From Mixta hanseatica (lineage in GTDB: Bacteria; Pseudomonadota; Gammaproteobacteria; Enterobacterales; Enterobacteriaceae): DNA of 64,000 nucleotides. The notes below the pieces were generated by a model that saw only the letters and a list, made by a program, of their open reading frames with translations, ran no database searches and had not been told where the DNA came from. Shown one piece after another: positions 15,968 to 25,040 of this stretch (positions are counted from its first letter, which is position 1; each line of letters begins with the position of its first letter). The stretch spans positions 186,001 through 250,000 of the forward strand of contig NZ_CP082904.1 of assembly GCF_023517775.1 (NCBI RefSeq), given 5' to 3'. Position numbers and translations under genes: made by a program.

Positions 15968-17812
15968 ATGAGCGTGTCTATGCTATTTCGCCGTTTCGAA
16001 CGTTATATCAATATCTTTCAGGATGCACCCGGCGAAGCGCCGCCGGATCGCGTGGGCGCCTTTTATGGTTATTTTCTCCGTCAGGTCTGGCGCAGTTTCG
16101 CCGCGCTGCTGGCGGTTGGCCTGATCGCTTCGCTGATTGAAGTGGCGCTTTATCGCTATTTAAGTCAGCTGATCGATATGGTCAACGCCTCCACCCCGGC
16201 CAGCTTTTTTCAGGAACACTGGGGAACGCTGCTGTGGATGGCGGCGGTGGCGATGATTCTGCGTCCGCTGTTTATCGGTTTACACGATCTGTTAATCCAT
16301 CAAAGCATTGGTCCCAGCCTGGGCAGCCTGATCCTTTGGCAGAACCACAGCTATGTGCTGCGCCAGAGCCTGAAATTCTTCCAGAACGACTTCTCCGGGC
16401 GGATTGCCCAACGCATCATGCAGACCGGCAATGCGCTGCGTGATTCGGCGGTGCAGACCGTTGACGCCATGTGGCACGTCTCGATTTACGCGATTACGTC
16501 GCTGGTGCTGTTTGCCGAAGCGGACTGGCGGCTGATGCTGCCGCTGATCGTCTGGATATTCGCTTACGCCGGCACGCTGCGCTATTTTGTGCCGCGTATT
16601 AAAGCGCGTTCGGTAATCTCTTCCGAAGCGCGCTCTAAGCTGATGGGTTGCATTGTGGATGGTTATACCAATATCACCACGCTGAAGCTGTTTGCCCATA
16701 CCGATTTAGAACAGCGCTATGCGCAGGACGCGATCGGCGAACAGACGGAGAAAACCCAGCAGGCCAGCCGGATGCTGACCAGCATGGACGTCACGCTCTC
16801 TACGCTGAATGGCTTATTGATCGGCTCTACTTGCGGGCTGGCGCTGTGGCTGTGGAGCGAATCACTGATTACCGTCGGCGCGATTGCATTGGTTACCGGA
16901 CTGGTGATCCGCATTGTGAATATGTCCGGCTGGATTATGTGGGTGGTCAACGGCATTTTTGACAATATCGGTACGGTTCAGGATGGGCTGACCACCATCG
17001 CGCAGCCGCTCAGCGTGACCGACGCGCCGAATGCCAAACCGCTGCGCGTAACTCAGGGCGCCATCCATTTTAACAATGCCCATTTTGACTATGGCGGCGG
17101 CCGTCGGGTGATCAATAACCTGAATCTGGATATCAAGCCAGGCGAGAAAATCGGGCTGATTGGCCCGTCGGGCGCGGGCAAATCGACGCTGGTCAATCTG
17201 CTGCTGCGGTTGTATGACCTGGAGGGCGGCAGTATCAGCATTGATGGACAGAATATTACCCAGGTGACGCAGACCAGCCTGCGCGCGCAGATTGGTATGA
17301 TCACGCAGGATACCTCGCTGTTGCACCGCTCTATCCGCGACAACCTGCTATATGGCCGCCCGGACGCCACCGAAGAGGAGCTGTGGACGGCGATTCGTCG
17401 GGCGCGCGCCGATGAGTTTATTCCGCTGCTTTCCGATAGTCAGGGGCGTACCGGGCTGGATGCGCATCTGGGCGAGCGCGGCGTGAAACTCTCTGGCGGT
17501 CAACGGCAGCGTATCGCCATCGCCCGCGTACTGTTAAAAGATGCGCCAATTTTGATTATGGATGAAGCCACCTCAGCGCTGGATTCAGAGGTAGAGGCGG
17601 CGATTCAGGAGAGCCTGGACACCCTGATGGAGGGCAAAACGGTGATCGCTATCGCTCACCGCCTCTCTACTATCGCCAGGCTCGATCGGCTGGTGGTGCT
17701 GCAGCAGGGTAAAATTATTGAAGAGGGTAATCATCAACAGCTGCTGGCGCATAACGGGCTCTACGCCCGCCTGTGGCGCCATCAAACCGGCAATTTTGTC
17801 GGCGATCACTGA
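15968..17812 (+). CDS. ABC exporter, fused membrane and ATPase domains
   Basis: A 614-residue half-transporter of the MsbA/MdlB/YwjA-like type-I exporter class. The N-terminal 330 residues contain six predicted spans, opening with a cytoplasmic segment that has ERYINIFQDAPGEAPPDR. The nucleotide-binding domain has Walker A GPSGAGKST near residue 400, Q-loop MITQDTSLLH, signature LSGGQRQR, Walker B ILIMDEATSALDSE and the H-loop IAIAHRLSTI. It would act as a homodimer. An export role is inferred from architecture; substrate is unknown. The last seven bases overlap the 3' end of the convergent GNAT-like gene. Multidrug or lipid transport are the usual alternatives. Confidence 0.88.
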   Translation: MSVSMLFRRFERYINIFQDAPGEAPPDRVGAFYGYFLRQVWRSFAALLAVGLIASLIEVALYRYLSQLIDMVNASTPASFFQEHWGTLLWMAAVAMILRPLFIGLHDLLIHQSIGPSLGSLILWQNHSYVLRQSLKFFQNDFSGRIAQRIMQTGNALRDSAVQTVDAMWHVSIYAITSLVLFAEADWRLMLPLIVWIFAYAGTLRYFVPRIKARSVISSEARSKLMGCIVDGYTNITTLKLFAHTDLEQRYAQDAIGEQTEKTQQASRMLTSMDVTLSTLNGLLIGSTCGLALWLWSESLITVGAIALVTGLVIRIVNMSGWIMWVVNGIFDNIGTVQDGLTTIAQPLSVTDAPNAKPLRVTQGAIHFNNAHFDYGGGRRVINNLNLDIKPGEKIGLIGPSGAGKSTLVNLLLRLYDLEGGSISIDGQNITQVTQTSLRAQIGMITQDTSLLHRSIRDNLLYGRPDATEEELWTAIRRARADEFIPLLSDSQGRTGLDAHLGERGVKLSGGQRQRIAIARVLLKDAPILIMDEATSALDSEVEAAIQESLDTLMEGKTVIAIAHRLSTIARLDRLVVLQQGKIIEEGNHQQLLAHNGLYARLWRHQTGNFVGDH

Positions 17813-18936
17813 ACTGCACCACGGCGGTAGGGCAGCGCGTCGCGCGCTTCCTCCGCCCAGGCCAGGATGCCTGCTTGCTCCTGCTGTAAAAAATCGCCTA
17901 CCGCTGCGCGTAATCCTGCATGCTGCAGCCAGTGCCAGGAGCGGGTAAGGGTGGGCTCAAAACCGCGCACCAGTTTATGTTCGCCCTGCGCGCCCGCGTC
18001 GAAATGACGCAGGCCGTGTGCAATGGCGTAATCCATCCCCTGCCAGAAGCAGGTTTCGAAATGCAGGCGATCAAACTCCGCCAGGCAGCCCCAGTAACGG
18101 CCATACAGCGTATCGTCACCGACCAGGCTGAATGCCATCGCCACCGGCTGCGCCTCGCGCTGGGCAAAGACCACCCGAATCGCTTCCGGCATCCGCTCCG
18201 CCAGCAGGCTGAAAAAGTCACGCGTTAAATAGGGCAGTTGCCCGCGCACAGCGTAAGTATTGGCGTAACAGGTATAAACAAAATCCCACTGCGCTTCGCT
18301 AACTTCGCCGCCGCCGAGCCAGTGAAGGTGAATACCGTTGGCGGCAACCTGCTCGCGCTCTTTACGAATCTGCTTACGTTTGCGCGACATCAGGGTATCG
18401 AGGAAATCCTGAAAGTCGCGGTAGCCGGGATTATGCCAGTGATACTGACAGCCAAGGCGTGACAGCCAGCCGGGTTGCGCTGCCAGCAGCGCATCGCTGC
18501 GTGCATCGGTAAAGTTAATGTGCGCGCCAGAGAAGCCGCTTTGGGCCAGCGCATCGGGCAATGCCTCCAGCAGCTGGGTTAGCGCCGAGGCCTCGCCTAA
18601 CAGACGCGGTCCGCTAACCGGGCTAAACGGAATGGCGCCCAGCCACTTGGGATACCAGGGAATGCCGGCGCGATGGCAGGCGTCTGCCCAGCTGTGATCA
18701 AACACATATTCGCCCCAGGAATGGCTTTTTTGATAGCCCGGCAGCGCCGCGCGCAACCGCCCCTGCTCAAAGGTGACCAGATGCGCCGGTTGCCAACCGC
18801 TCTCGGCGCCAACGCTGCCGCTCTCTTCCAGCGTTTGCAGAAAGGCGTAACGTAAAAATGGATTGTTATCAGGCAGTAGCGCATCCCAGTCGGCGGCAGA
18901 AACTACAGCAAGCGAAGAGAGAAAGGAGAACGACAT
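17806..18936 (-). CDS. FemAB-like GNAT acyltransferase (COG3146)
   Basis: A 376-residue protein of the peptidoglycan-recognition/FemAB-like GNAT group (DUF482). Landmarks are NPFLRYAFLQTLEESGSV near the start, FDHSWADACHRAG in the first GNAT-like half, MSRKRKQIRKEREQ in the middle, RYWGCLAEFDRLHFETCFWQ and the closing FDAGAQGEHKLVRGFEP. Such proteins are annotated as peptidogalycan biosynthesis factors, but none of these enteric members has a firmly known reaction to my knowledge. ATG at 18936 is preferred over TTG at 18939, with GGAG ten bases upstream. It is convergent with the ABC exporter. Confidence 0.8.
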   Translation of the reverse strand: MSFSFLSSLAVVSAADWDALLPDNNPFLRYAFLQTLEESGSVGAESGWQPAHLVTFEQGRLRAALPGYQKSHSWGEYVFDHSWADACHRAGIPWYPKWLGAIPFSPVSGPRLLGEASALTQLLEALPDALAQSGFSGAHINFTDARSDALLAAQPGWLSRLGCQYHWHNPGYRDFQDFLDTLMSRKRKQIRKEREQVAANGIHLHWLGGGEVSEAQWDFVYTCYANTYAVRGQLPYLTRDFFSLLAERMPEAIRVVFAQREAQPVAMAFSLVGDDTLYGRYWGCLAEFDRLHFETCFWQGMDYAIAHGLRHFDAGAQGEHKLVRGFEPTLTRSWHWLQHAGLRAAVGDFLQQEQAGILAWAEEARDALPYRRGAVQ

Positions 18937-19012
18937 CAACAGGCTCCGGCAGAGGATGGGCGAACCGTAACACGGCTGCCCAGGAGTGATACTTCACCTT
19001 AGCATATTCGGC

Positions 19013-19777
19013 TTAGTCGCTATCTTCACGCATATTCAGCGCCAGCGCGCTGGCGGGATCGAACAGTGACAGGCTTTCAATTTGATCGAGCAGTATCACC
19101 TTACGAAAATCGAGCGCCGACTGCGGTTCGGTCGTCAGGCCAATATCATGTTTGGCATACCAGGCGCTGTAGTTATGCTCCACCACCAGATCCAACGTTT
19201 TACTGTCGCGGTAGCCGCTGAGCATCGGGATCACCACCACGTTATTGGCATCAACGCTGTCGAACGAGGAAGACATAATCATACCGATATAGATGCGATG
19301 AGAAGTCAGGGTAATCCACGCCAGTTCGCCGCCTTCCATACATTGATAAAGCAGATGCTCCACGCCGTTGGTCCGGGTTAGCGAATTATAGAGTTCACGA
19401 CGGCCGCGGCCATCAAGCCGCGCGCTGCCCGCCCAGTTAGAGCGATAGAGACAAAACAGCACGGCAAAGGTCAGCATAATGACCACCGGCGCCTGGATGC
19501 CAAGAAAGCTCCAGTTCATAAATTCGATATGGTAGTGGTGGTGCCCGGGGCCGAAATATTGCGGCAGTTCATTCATCACCGCAGAGATGGCCAGCAGCAG
19601 CAGCCAGATAATCGCAGTAGCAATGACACCCTGGATAACGAAAATACAGCCATAAAGTGCGACCAGGAAGTAAACGTCCCAGCCAAAAGTACGCTTAAAT
19701 TTGAAGCGGGTAGAGAGATCGCGACTGCTGTACCAGTAGCCACAAACCATCAGCACCATAAATATCGCGGTTCCCAT
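19013..19777 (-). CDS. Membrane protein of unknown function
   Basis: A 254-residue protein that I do not recognise. Three hydrophobic segments occupy the first 110 residues (about 1-15, 35-65 and 93-110), with an unusual His-rich loop GPGHHHYHIEF between the second and third. A soluble C-terminal domain of about 140 residues follows, with VEHLLYQCMEGGELAWITL and LVVEHNYSAWYAKHDIGL. It starts one base after the stop of the 65-residue gene upstream (TAAGATG), so the two form a tight pair. The C-terminal part is probably cytoplasmic. The His cluster could bind metal, which is speculation. Confidence 0.7.
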   Translation of the reverse strand: MGTAIFMVLMVCGYWYSSRDLSTRFKFKRTFGWDVYFLVALYGCIFVIQGVIATAIIWLLLLAISAVMNELPQYFGPGHHHYHIEFMNWSFLGIQAPVVIMLTFAVLFCLYRSNWAGSARLDGRGRRELYNSLTRTNGVEHLLYQCMEGGELAWITLTSHRIYIGMIMSSSFDSVDANNVVVIPMLSGYRDSKTLDLVVEHNYSAWYAKHDIGLTTEPQSALDFRKVILLDQIESLSLFDPASALALNMREDSD

Positions 19778-19778
19778 C

Positions 19779-19976
19779 TTATGCCCTCTTTAATGCTGCG
19801 ACGTGGCGGGCAAAATCTTTCTGCACCTCCTTGCTGTGAATATTGACCATCGCGCTGCCATTTTCATCGATGACGATGCGATCGCCATCTTCAATCGAAT
19901 CCTGGACATCGTCCTGAGACATAACCTGCAGTAGTTTTTCCGGGCTGGTGAATAATGAACGAATCAGCTTTAACAT
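19779..19976 (-). CDS. Small acidic protein paired with membrane protein
   Basis: A 65-residue cytoplasmic protein with the core LLQVMSQDDVQDSIEDGDRI followed by VIDENGSAMVNIHSKEVQ. I do not recognise the family. AGGAGG lies six bases before ATG 19976, so the in-frame GTG three bases earlier is rejected. Its stop is separated from the next start by a single base, implying translational coupling with the membrane protein gene. It may be a partner or adaptor of that protein. Confidence 0.7.
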   Translation of the reverse strand: MLKLIRSLFTSPEKLLQVMSQDDVQDSIEDGDRIVIDENGSAMVNIHSKEVQKDFARHVAALKRA

Positions 19977-20059
19977 CACTTTCCTCCTTTTTGCCCATAA
20001 GTGTAGGAAGGGATTGCGACTTTGGGGCGGGATCTGTCTGAATCAGACAGCGAAACGGC

Positions 20060-20086
20060 AAAAAAGGGCGCCATACTGCGCCCTTT
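20060..20086 (-). terminator. Terminator of the siderophore receptor operon
   Basis: GGGCGC (20066-20071) and GCGCCC (20078-20083) with flanking A/T pairs. On the minus strand the stem is followed by six U, ten bases past the receptor stop. A standard intrinsic terminator. Confidence 0.85.
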
Positions 20087-20095
20087 ATTCAGCTA

Positions 20096-22183
20096 TCAGA
20101 AGTCAACGCTGGCCTTGAGCACGATTTCACGGGGTTCGCCCACCGCCACGCGCAGGTTATTGCCGCTGGAAGGATACCAGGTGGTATCAAACAGATTTTT
20201 TACGTTGACCTGCCACTTCACTTTGTAGCTATCAATTGGCGTACTCCAGGCGACAAAGGCATCGGCGACAGTGTAATCATCCAGATAAAAACTGTTGGCG
20301 GCGTCGCCAGCACGTCGCCCAACGTAGCGCGCGCCGATCCCTGCCCGTAGATCGTCCGCCGGCAACAGTCCGGTCTGGCCAAAATCGTTAGTCAGAAACA
20401 GCGCGGCGGTATGACGGGCGACATTGGCCAGCTCGTTGCCGTTATTCTCCGGATCGGAGGTAACGCGCGCGTCGGTCCAGGCATAGCTGCCGATCAGGCT
20501 CAGGCTGTCGGTCAGCTGGCCCGCGATATCCAGCTCAACGCCCTGTGAACGCACCTTGCCCGCCGTGCGGGTGACGGTTTCGCCATCAACCAGCTCGCTG
20601 ACCATCACGTTGCGCTTGTGAATATCGAACAACGCCAGGGTGCCGGTAACCCGGCCCGGTAGATCGATCTTCGCGCCCACTTCATACGCTTTGCCGAGCT
20701 CCGGCGGCAGCGCGCCAATTTGCGTGGCGATCGAGGTATTCGGCTTAAACGATTCGGTATAGCTGGCGTAAAGGCTCGACCAGCTGTTGATGTTGTAAAC
20801 CACCCCGGCGCGCGGCACCAGACGGCTATCTGACGCTTCGGTATTGGTTTTAAACGGACGACCTTTGCCGGACATCACATCGAAACTGTCGTAGCGCAGC
20901 CCGCCCAGTAACAGCCAGTTATCGTTCAGGCGCATCGCATCCTGTATAAACCAGCCACGGCTATCTACGTTTTCCCGCTGATCGCTGTCTTTGGCGCTCA
21001 CCGTGGTGGAAGCAGGCATCACGCCGTAAACCGGATCGTAGATATTGAATGCACTATCTTTCGTGCCGCGGATCATATCGCCGCGGAAAGTACGATCCGC
21101 TTCGTAATCAAAACCGAACAGCAGCTGATGATTGACCTGGCCCCAGTCAACGTCGCCGTTAAAGGTCAGCTGCACCATTTGCGAACGGCTTTCTGCGGCG
21201 GCGGTAGCATCCGCCTGACGCGTCAGAATGCCGGTCTCGGCGTTAAAGGCGGTGGCCCGCGCCTGATTATCGCTGTAGCGATTGCGGCTAAAAGCGTAAG
21301 TCAGCTGCGAACGCCAGCGATCGCTTAGCGTTTGCTCCAGCTGAAAACTCAGCGTGTCCTGATCGCCGCGCGTGGCGTTATAGCTTTCATCAAAACGGCG
21401 TTCGCGCGGCGTATCGACCGGCTTACCGCTGCGCGGATCGATAACCGTACCGCGATCGAACGGCGTCAGATACTCCATATGCTCCCACGCAACGCGCACG
21501 GTGGTGTTTTCGCCATACCACATCAGCGAGGGGGCAATCACCGTCTGGCGGTTGCGGCCAAAGTTGCGCCAGTAATCGGTTTCATCATGGTCGATAATCA
21601 TGCGGCCAGCGAAGCCGGTGGTGCCCAGCGGCCCGGTAACATCCAACTGACCGCCGCCGCCGCCAAAGCTGCTGCTGCGTCCTTCCAGATGCACCTGCGG
21701 CGTTAGCTGCGGCTTTTTGCTGATGACATTAATCAGGCCGCCGGGTTCATTCATGCCGTACAGCATGGAGGAGGGCCCTTTTAGCACTTCTACCCGCTCG
21801 CTGGTGGGCGTGAAGTTGCGCGCCTGAATCGAGCGCACGCCGTCGCGCAGAATCGAGCCGTCACGGTTATCGCCAAAGCCGCGTTTGATAATAGCATCCT
21901 GCGTGCCGCCCAGCGTGTTGGACTGAGTCATGCCGCTGACAAAGCTCAGCGCTTCATCCACATCCTGCGCAGCACGATCGTCAAGAAACTGATGTGGCAC
22001 TACCGTCACGTTTTGCGGCGTATCGATAATCTTCATCGGCGCGCGCGCGGCGGTCACGCTGCTGTGCGGCTGATAGCTGGCGTCATCATGACTTTCCTGC
22101 GTCACTAACAGCGTATTTTCCTCAGCCTGCAGGGCTGGCGGCAGCAGCAGGCTGGCCAGCAGGCAAGGGGCGATTTTATTCAT
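20096..22183 (-). CDS. TonB-dependent siderophore receptor
   Basis: A 695-residue outer-membrane receptor of the hydroxamate-siderophore class (FhuE/FoxA/FhuA type). A signal peptide ends around LPPALQA. The plug domain follows, with APMKIIDTPQNVTVVPHQFL, RDGVRSI and VEVLKGPSSMLYGMNEPGGLINVISKKP, which is the typical plug signature. The barrel then runs to the end, with WQVNVKNLFDTTWYPSS and a terminal Phe in VLKASVDF as expected for BAM-dependent insertion. The ATG overlaps the stop of the binding-protein gene by eight bases (ATGAATAA), so expression is coupled to it. A Fur box upstream of the pair explains iron control. No inner-membrane permease gene is in the window. The exact siderophore is not determinable. 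Confidence 0.92.
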   Translation of the reverse strand: MNKIAPCLLASLLLPPALQAEENTLLVTQESHDDASYQPHSSVTAARAPMKIIDTPQNVTVVPHQFLDDRAAQDVDEALSFVSGMTQSNTLGGTQDAIIKRGFGDNRDGSILRDGVRSIQARNFTPTSERVEVLKGPSSMLYGMNEPGGLINVISKKPQLTPQVHLEGRSSSFGGGGGQLDVTGPLGTTGFAGRMIIDHDETDYWRNFGRNRQTVIAPSLMWYGENTTVRVAWEHMEYLTPFDRGTVIDPRSGKPVDTPRERRFDESYNATRGDQDTLSFQLEQTLSDRWRSQLTYAFSRNRYSDNQARATAFNAETGILTRQADATAAAESRSQMVQLTFNGDVDWGQVNHQLLFGFDYEADRTFRGDMIRGTKDSAFNIYDPVYGVMPASTTVSAKDSDQRENVDSRGWFIQDAMRLNDNWLLLGGLRYDSFDVMSGKGRPFKTNTEASDSRLVPRAGVVYNINSWSSLYASYTESFKPNTSIATQIGALPPELGKAYEVGAKIDLPGRVTGTLALFDIHKRNVMVSELVDGETVTRTAGKVRSQGVELDIAGQLTDSLSLIGSYAWTDARVTSDPENNGNELANVARHTAALFLTNDFGQTGLLPADDLRAGIGARYVGRRAGDAANSFYLDDYTVADAFVAWSTPIDSYKVKWQVNVKNLFDTTWYPSSGNNLRVAVGEPREIVLKASVDF

Positions 22184-23276
22184 TAGGTAATTGACTCCAG
22201 AAGGTCCCTGAAAAATCCAGCGGTAAAGACTGCTGGTAAAGTTGCTGCATGGTGTGTTGCGGATTGATGTCAGCGAACAGCTGCGGATAGAGCATTTTGG
22301 CGATCCATTCGGTGGCGACGACGTGATAAGGGCTGAGATAGAAGTTATGCCACAGCGCGCCCGCGCGCCCGTTGCGCACCGCCGCCAGCTGTTCGATCAG
22401 CGGCTGAGCCGTCATTACCTGTTGAAAGCTTGCGCTGGCCTGCTGCGCATTCACCAGCGGCCCCAGCGCAACGGTTCTGGCATCGCTTCCGGCGCGGGCC
22501 ATACCGGTAGCGATATAGACCTGCGGCTGGGCGGCCAGCACCTGCTCCGGGTTGAGCTCGCCGAATACCCCTTTAACCGTACCCGCCGCGATATTATCGC
22601 CGCCGGCAAAGGCCACCAGCTGACCGAGGTTGCCGTTTACCGCCGTCGTGCAGCAGGTATCGCGCCGCCCCAGATGCAGGTGCAGCATCACCGTGGTGCG
22701 CGGGCCTTGCCGGTTCGCCAGGCGTTGCTGGATGCGCTGCATATGATGTTGATAAAAGGCGCTAAACGCCTGCGCGCGCTGTGGCTGGTTCAGCAGTTCG
22801 CCAAGTATTTTTATACTGGGAAGGGTGTTATGCAGCAGATCGACGCGTAAATCGACGGTGACCACCGGTACGCCTGCCTGTTGCATGACTTGACGAAAAC
22901 GCGCCTCTTCACCGCCGGTTTTCGCCAGCCTTGGCAGGATCACCAGATCGGGATGCAGTTGTAACACACGCTCGGCGTTCAGCTCGCGCAGGCTGCCGGA
23001 GCCCAGCTGGGGAATCTGCGCCATCTGCGGAAAGCGCTGCAGATATTGCTGCCAGCTTTGCGCATCATACTTCGCCATATCGCCCGGCCAGCCGGCAATA
23101 TGCGCCGCTGGATAGTCGGGTTGCAGCAGCGCCAGCGTATAAAGCATCCGGCTTTCGCCCACAACAATGCGCTGCGGCCGATCGGGAACGGTAACAGTAG
23201 CGCCTGTAATATCAATGATTTGCCGCGCAAAAATCGAGTGGCTGAGCAGTAACAGCAGGAAAAGGAGTTTGCGCAT
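22176..23276 (-). CDS. Periplasmic iron-siderophore-binding protein
   Basis: A 366-residue class III (FecB/FhuD/BtuF-type) periplasmic binding protein. The chosen ATG at 23276 gives a standard signal peptide, RKLLFLLLLLSHSIFA; a start 45 bases upstream would add a spurious second hydrophobic segment. The mature part starts RQIIDITGATVTVPDRPQRIVV, the usual opening for this family. The ligand-domain patterns LRELNAERVLQLHPDLVILP and FGELNPEQVLAAQPQVYIATG are present. A CC pair occurs in GRRDTCCTTAVNG. There is no obvious Shine-Dalgarno sequence. It is the first gene of a two-gene unit with the TonB receptor, and a Fur box lies 30-45 bases upstream. Confidence 0.9.
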   Translation of the reverse strand: MRKLLFLLLLLSHSIFARQIIDITGATVTVPDRPQRIVVGESRMLYTLALLQPDYPAAHIAGWPGDMAKYDAQSWQQYLQRFPQMAQIPQLGSGSLRELNAERVLQLHPDLVILPRLAKTGGEEARFRQVMQQAGVPVVTVDLRVDLLHNTLPSIKILGELLNQPQRAQAFSAFYQHHMQRIQQRLANRQGPRTTVMLHLHLGRRDTCCTTAVNGNLGQLVAFAGGDNIAAGTVKGVFGELNPEQVLAAQPQVYIATGMARAGSDARTVALGPLVNAQQASASFQQVMTAQPLIEQLAAVRNGRAGALWHNFYLSPYHVVATEWIAKMLYPQLFADINPQHTMQQLYQQSLPLDFSGTFWSQLPNE

Positions 23277-23305
23277 GGGTAGATGTAAGAAAATGGAAAA
23301 GCAAA

Positions 23306-23320
23306 TGATAATTAAAATCA
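23306..23320 (-). promoter_or_regulatory. Fur box for the siderophore uptake pair
   Basis: TGATAATTAAAATCA matches the 7-1-7 Fur consensus at 12 of 14 defined positions, 30 bases upstream of the binding-protein start codon. Position and downstream genes support iron-dependent repression. Confidence 0.75.
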
Positions 23321-23509
23321 CTTACCATCTCAACATCTACCGCTGCGTTGTGACGCTGAAGGCGAACGGGTGAAAGCCGGAAGAGGGAGCAAACCTTATA
23401 AATTTTAGAAACGGTGATAACAACCAAAATAGTGGAGAAACGGAATAACTTCTTAGCCCGATGGTGGTTTCAGGTCCAGTGGCGCTATTATTGCCCTGAT
23501 TTATGGTGA

Positions 23510-24418
23510 TTAACTGGCCTCAATGAGTTTGCGATATCGCTCATATTCTTGGGCAAAATAATCAATTTTCCGCGGTAATTCCTCCAGATATAACCCTTGT
23601 GAGACATAGTCACCCGGGTTTCGTTGCAGCTCGGCTACTAGTTGCTCAACGATAAGGTAGAGAGGGATTTTATGTTCCGCCTGAAAGCGCCTGAATGCCC
23701 TCTCTCATATAAATGACACAAAATAATCTATGTACTGTCTGCCCTGTCGGAAAGGGAGTGTATGCAACTTTTCCAGCATAAAGTTGAAGGCTGGAAGGGC
23801 CAGCACACGAATACGCTCAGCTTCGGTCAGCTTGTCTTTTCCTATCGGTACAGTGGCATTAGACAAGCGCGAGCGTATGCAGGCAACTGGGTTGAGTACC
23901 CGAACAAGTTCATGACTCATGGATGCCCCGTGGCGATCAGGCATAACCATAAAAGGTTCTGTATTGAGCGCGAGTTTATCGCCCATAAAATCCCCTGGCT
24001 CGAAACCTGTAGGTCGGTCAATAATGTCAACAACATTCGCCTCGTTTAACCGCTCGTTGAGAAACTGGCCCTGTGTATCTTCTTTGACCTTGCCGGTGTC
24101 TTTGTCGATCAGATTCAGGACTGCGATAGACGGGGGATTAAAAATTTCCTGAACCCTACCTTCCACGTTAAATATCTTCGCAATGACTTCGACCCCTTCC
24201 TTTCGGGTTACATAATCGACATCGATTGAAGTTATGGCTGTTAGATCAGGCTGTTGGGGATAAAGATGAAAATTTCTCAGGTACCAGTACATAACGGCCT
24301 GACCGCCTACCGTTATAACAGGAGATGGGAGCTGATGAGCGTTATCGATCAGATAACGGTTGAGTTTGATGATCTGCTCTTCAGGGGTATGGAATACAAA
24401 GACATAAAAAGAGCCCAC
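23510..24418 (-). pseudogene. AbiEii-like nucleotidyltransferase with in-frame TGA
   Basis: The first open part (237 codons from a GTG) is a nucleotidyltransferase-fold protein: ITVGGQAVMYWYLRN followed by ITSIDVDYVTRKEG gives the GG...DxD pattern of MNT/AbiEii-type enzymes. It ends at TGA (23705-23707) after YIDYFVSFI. The same frame then continues as ERAFRRFQAEHKIPLYL for 64 more coherent codons, ending in YERYRKLIEAS and TAA at 23510-23512. The second part has no start codon or ribosome binding site of its own. A Trp codon changed to TGA is the simplest explanation. The start is also doubtful: the GTG has no good Shine-Dalgarno, and the frame upstream is open only back to a double TAA. Base composition is lower in GC than the flanks, consistent with transfer. 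Related enzymes serve as toxins in abortive-infection or toxin-antitoxin loci. Confidence 0.75.
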
Positions 24419-24475
24419 CGTTATGATGCGCTTATTGTAACACTTAACCAGTGCGGGACAAGAAGTCCTGTTTTA

Positions 24476-24628
24476 TTAGAAAAAGGTCAGGCTGCGGCCC
24501 CCACTGACAGGCACAATCCCGTCAGGGCGTTTGTCCAGCACGCGCCCGGGAGCCAAACCATTTCGGACGGCTTCAACCCGCTGCTGATACTCACGCTGAT
24601 GTCTTTTTTTATCGTCTTGAGCTGACAT
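24476..24628 (-). CDS. Short hydrophilic ORF upstream of the nucleotidyltransferase
   Basis: A 50-codon frame beginning MSAQDDKKRHQREYQQRV and ending GGRSLTFF before two consecutive TAA codons. It is highly charged, probably helical at the start, and lies 57 bases upstream of the nucleotidyltransferase start in the same frame and strand. It could encode the cognate small partner (for example an antitoxin-like protein) or be the remnant of a longer one. The ribosome binding site is weak (GGTGAT). I do not recognise the family. Confidence 0.4.
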   Translation of the reverse strand: MSAQDDKKRHQREYQQRVEAVRNGLAPGRVLDKRPDGIVPVSGGRSLTFF

Positions 24629-24950
24629 GATTTATCACCGGTTGCTGAGTGGTCTTTATTTCATCGCTCAAATATACGCCTGCATGCAACTTCTGGCAAA
24701 TCCTGTGCATTAGTCGGCTAAGAGCCGTAAATGTATGGACAGGGGCAGTATGATTAAAAAGGTGGCAGGAACATCATGCCCTACAACCATAGGCAACGAC
24801 CTTATTATCGTTAAACAGCGGCCCGCCAGAATCCGCCTGTTTTTCCGCCGTTTTTATACTTTTTTTACACCCCGGCCCGGTAATTTAACGCTAATTTTAT
24901 ACCCCTTTTTTTATCCTTGCGGCTAACTGAAATGCGCCGTGGAGGTGGCT
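24629..24950. other. Intergenic region upstream of kdp
   Basis: 322 bases. The left part (24629-24840) belongs to the low-GC patch and holds no ORF I would support. The right part holds the kdp promoter, the KdpE site at 24851-24873 and a T-rich stretch leading to the kdpF ribosome binding site GGAGG at 24941-24945. Confidence 0.55.
24851..24873 (+). promoter_or_regulatory. KdpE operator of kdpFABC
   Basis: TTTTTATACTTTTTTTACAC (24851-24870), followed by CCC, matches, as far as I can recall it, the E. coli KdpE recognition sequence across its whole length. It lies about 80-100 bases before kdpF. This implies that KdpE control was, or still is, in force here, although no kdpE gene follows kdpD. 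Confidence 0.8.
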
Positions 24951-25040
24951 GTGAGTATTGGAATTGTGGCCGGTATCGTGCTGCTGTTTTTACTGCTGGG
25001 GTATTTAATATATGCCCTGATCAATGCGGAGGCTTTCTGA
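24951..25040 (+). CDS. kdpF: Potassium-transporting ATPase small subunit KdpF
   Basis: A 29-residue single-span peptide that stabilises the KdpABC complex. The sequence starts (V/M)[19 protein letters not shown] and ends NAEAF, very like E. coli KdpF. The GTG at 24951 is preceded by GGAGG, and the TGA overlaps the kdpA ATG (TGATG). Confidence 0.93.
   Translation: MSIGIVAGIVLLFLLLGYLIYALINAEAF

Noticed and set aside
23705..23707. Selenocysteine read-through of the TGA in the nucleotidyltransferase
   Set aside because: No SECIS-like stem-loop is apparent directly after the TGA and this enzyme family has no known selenocysteine; a nonsense mutation is simpler.
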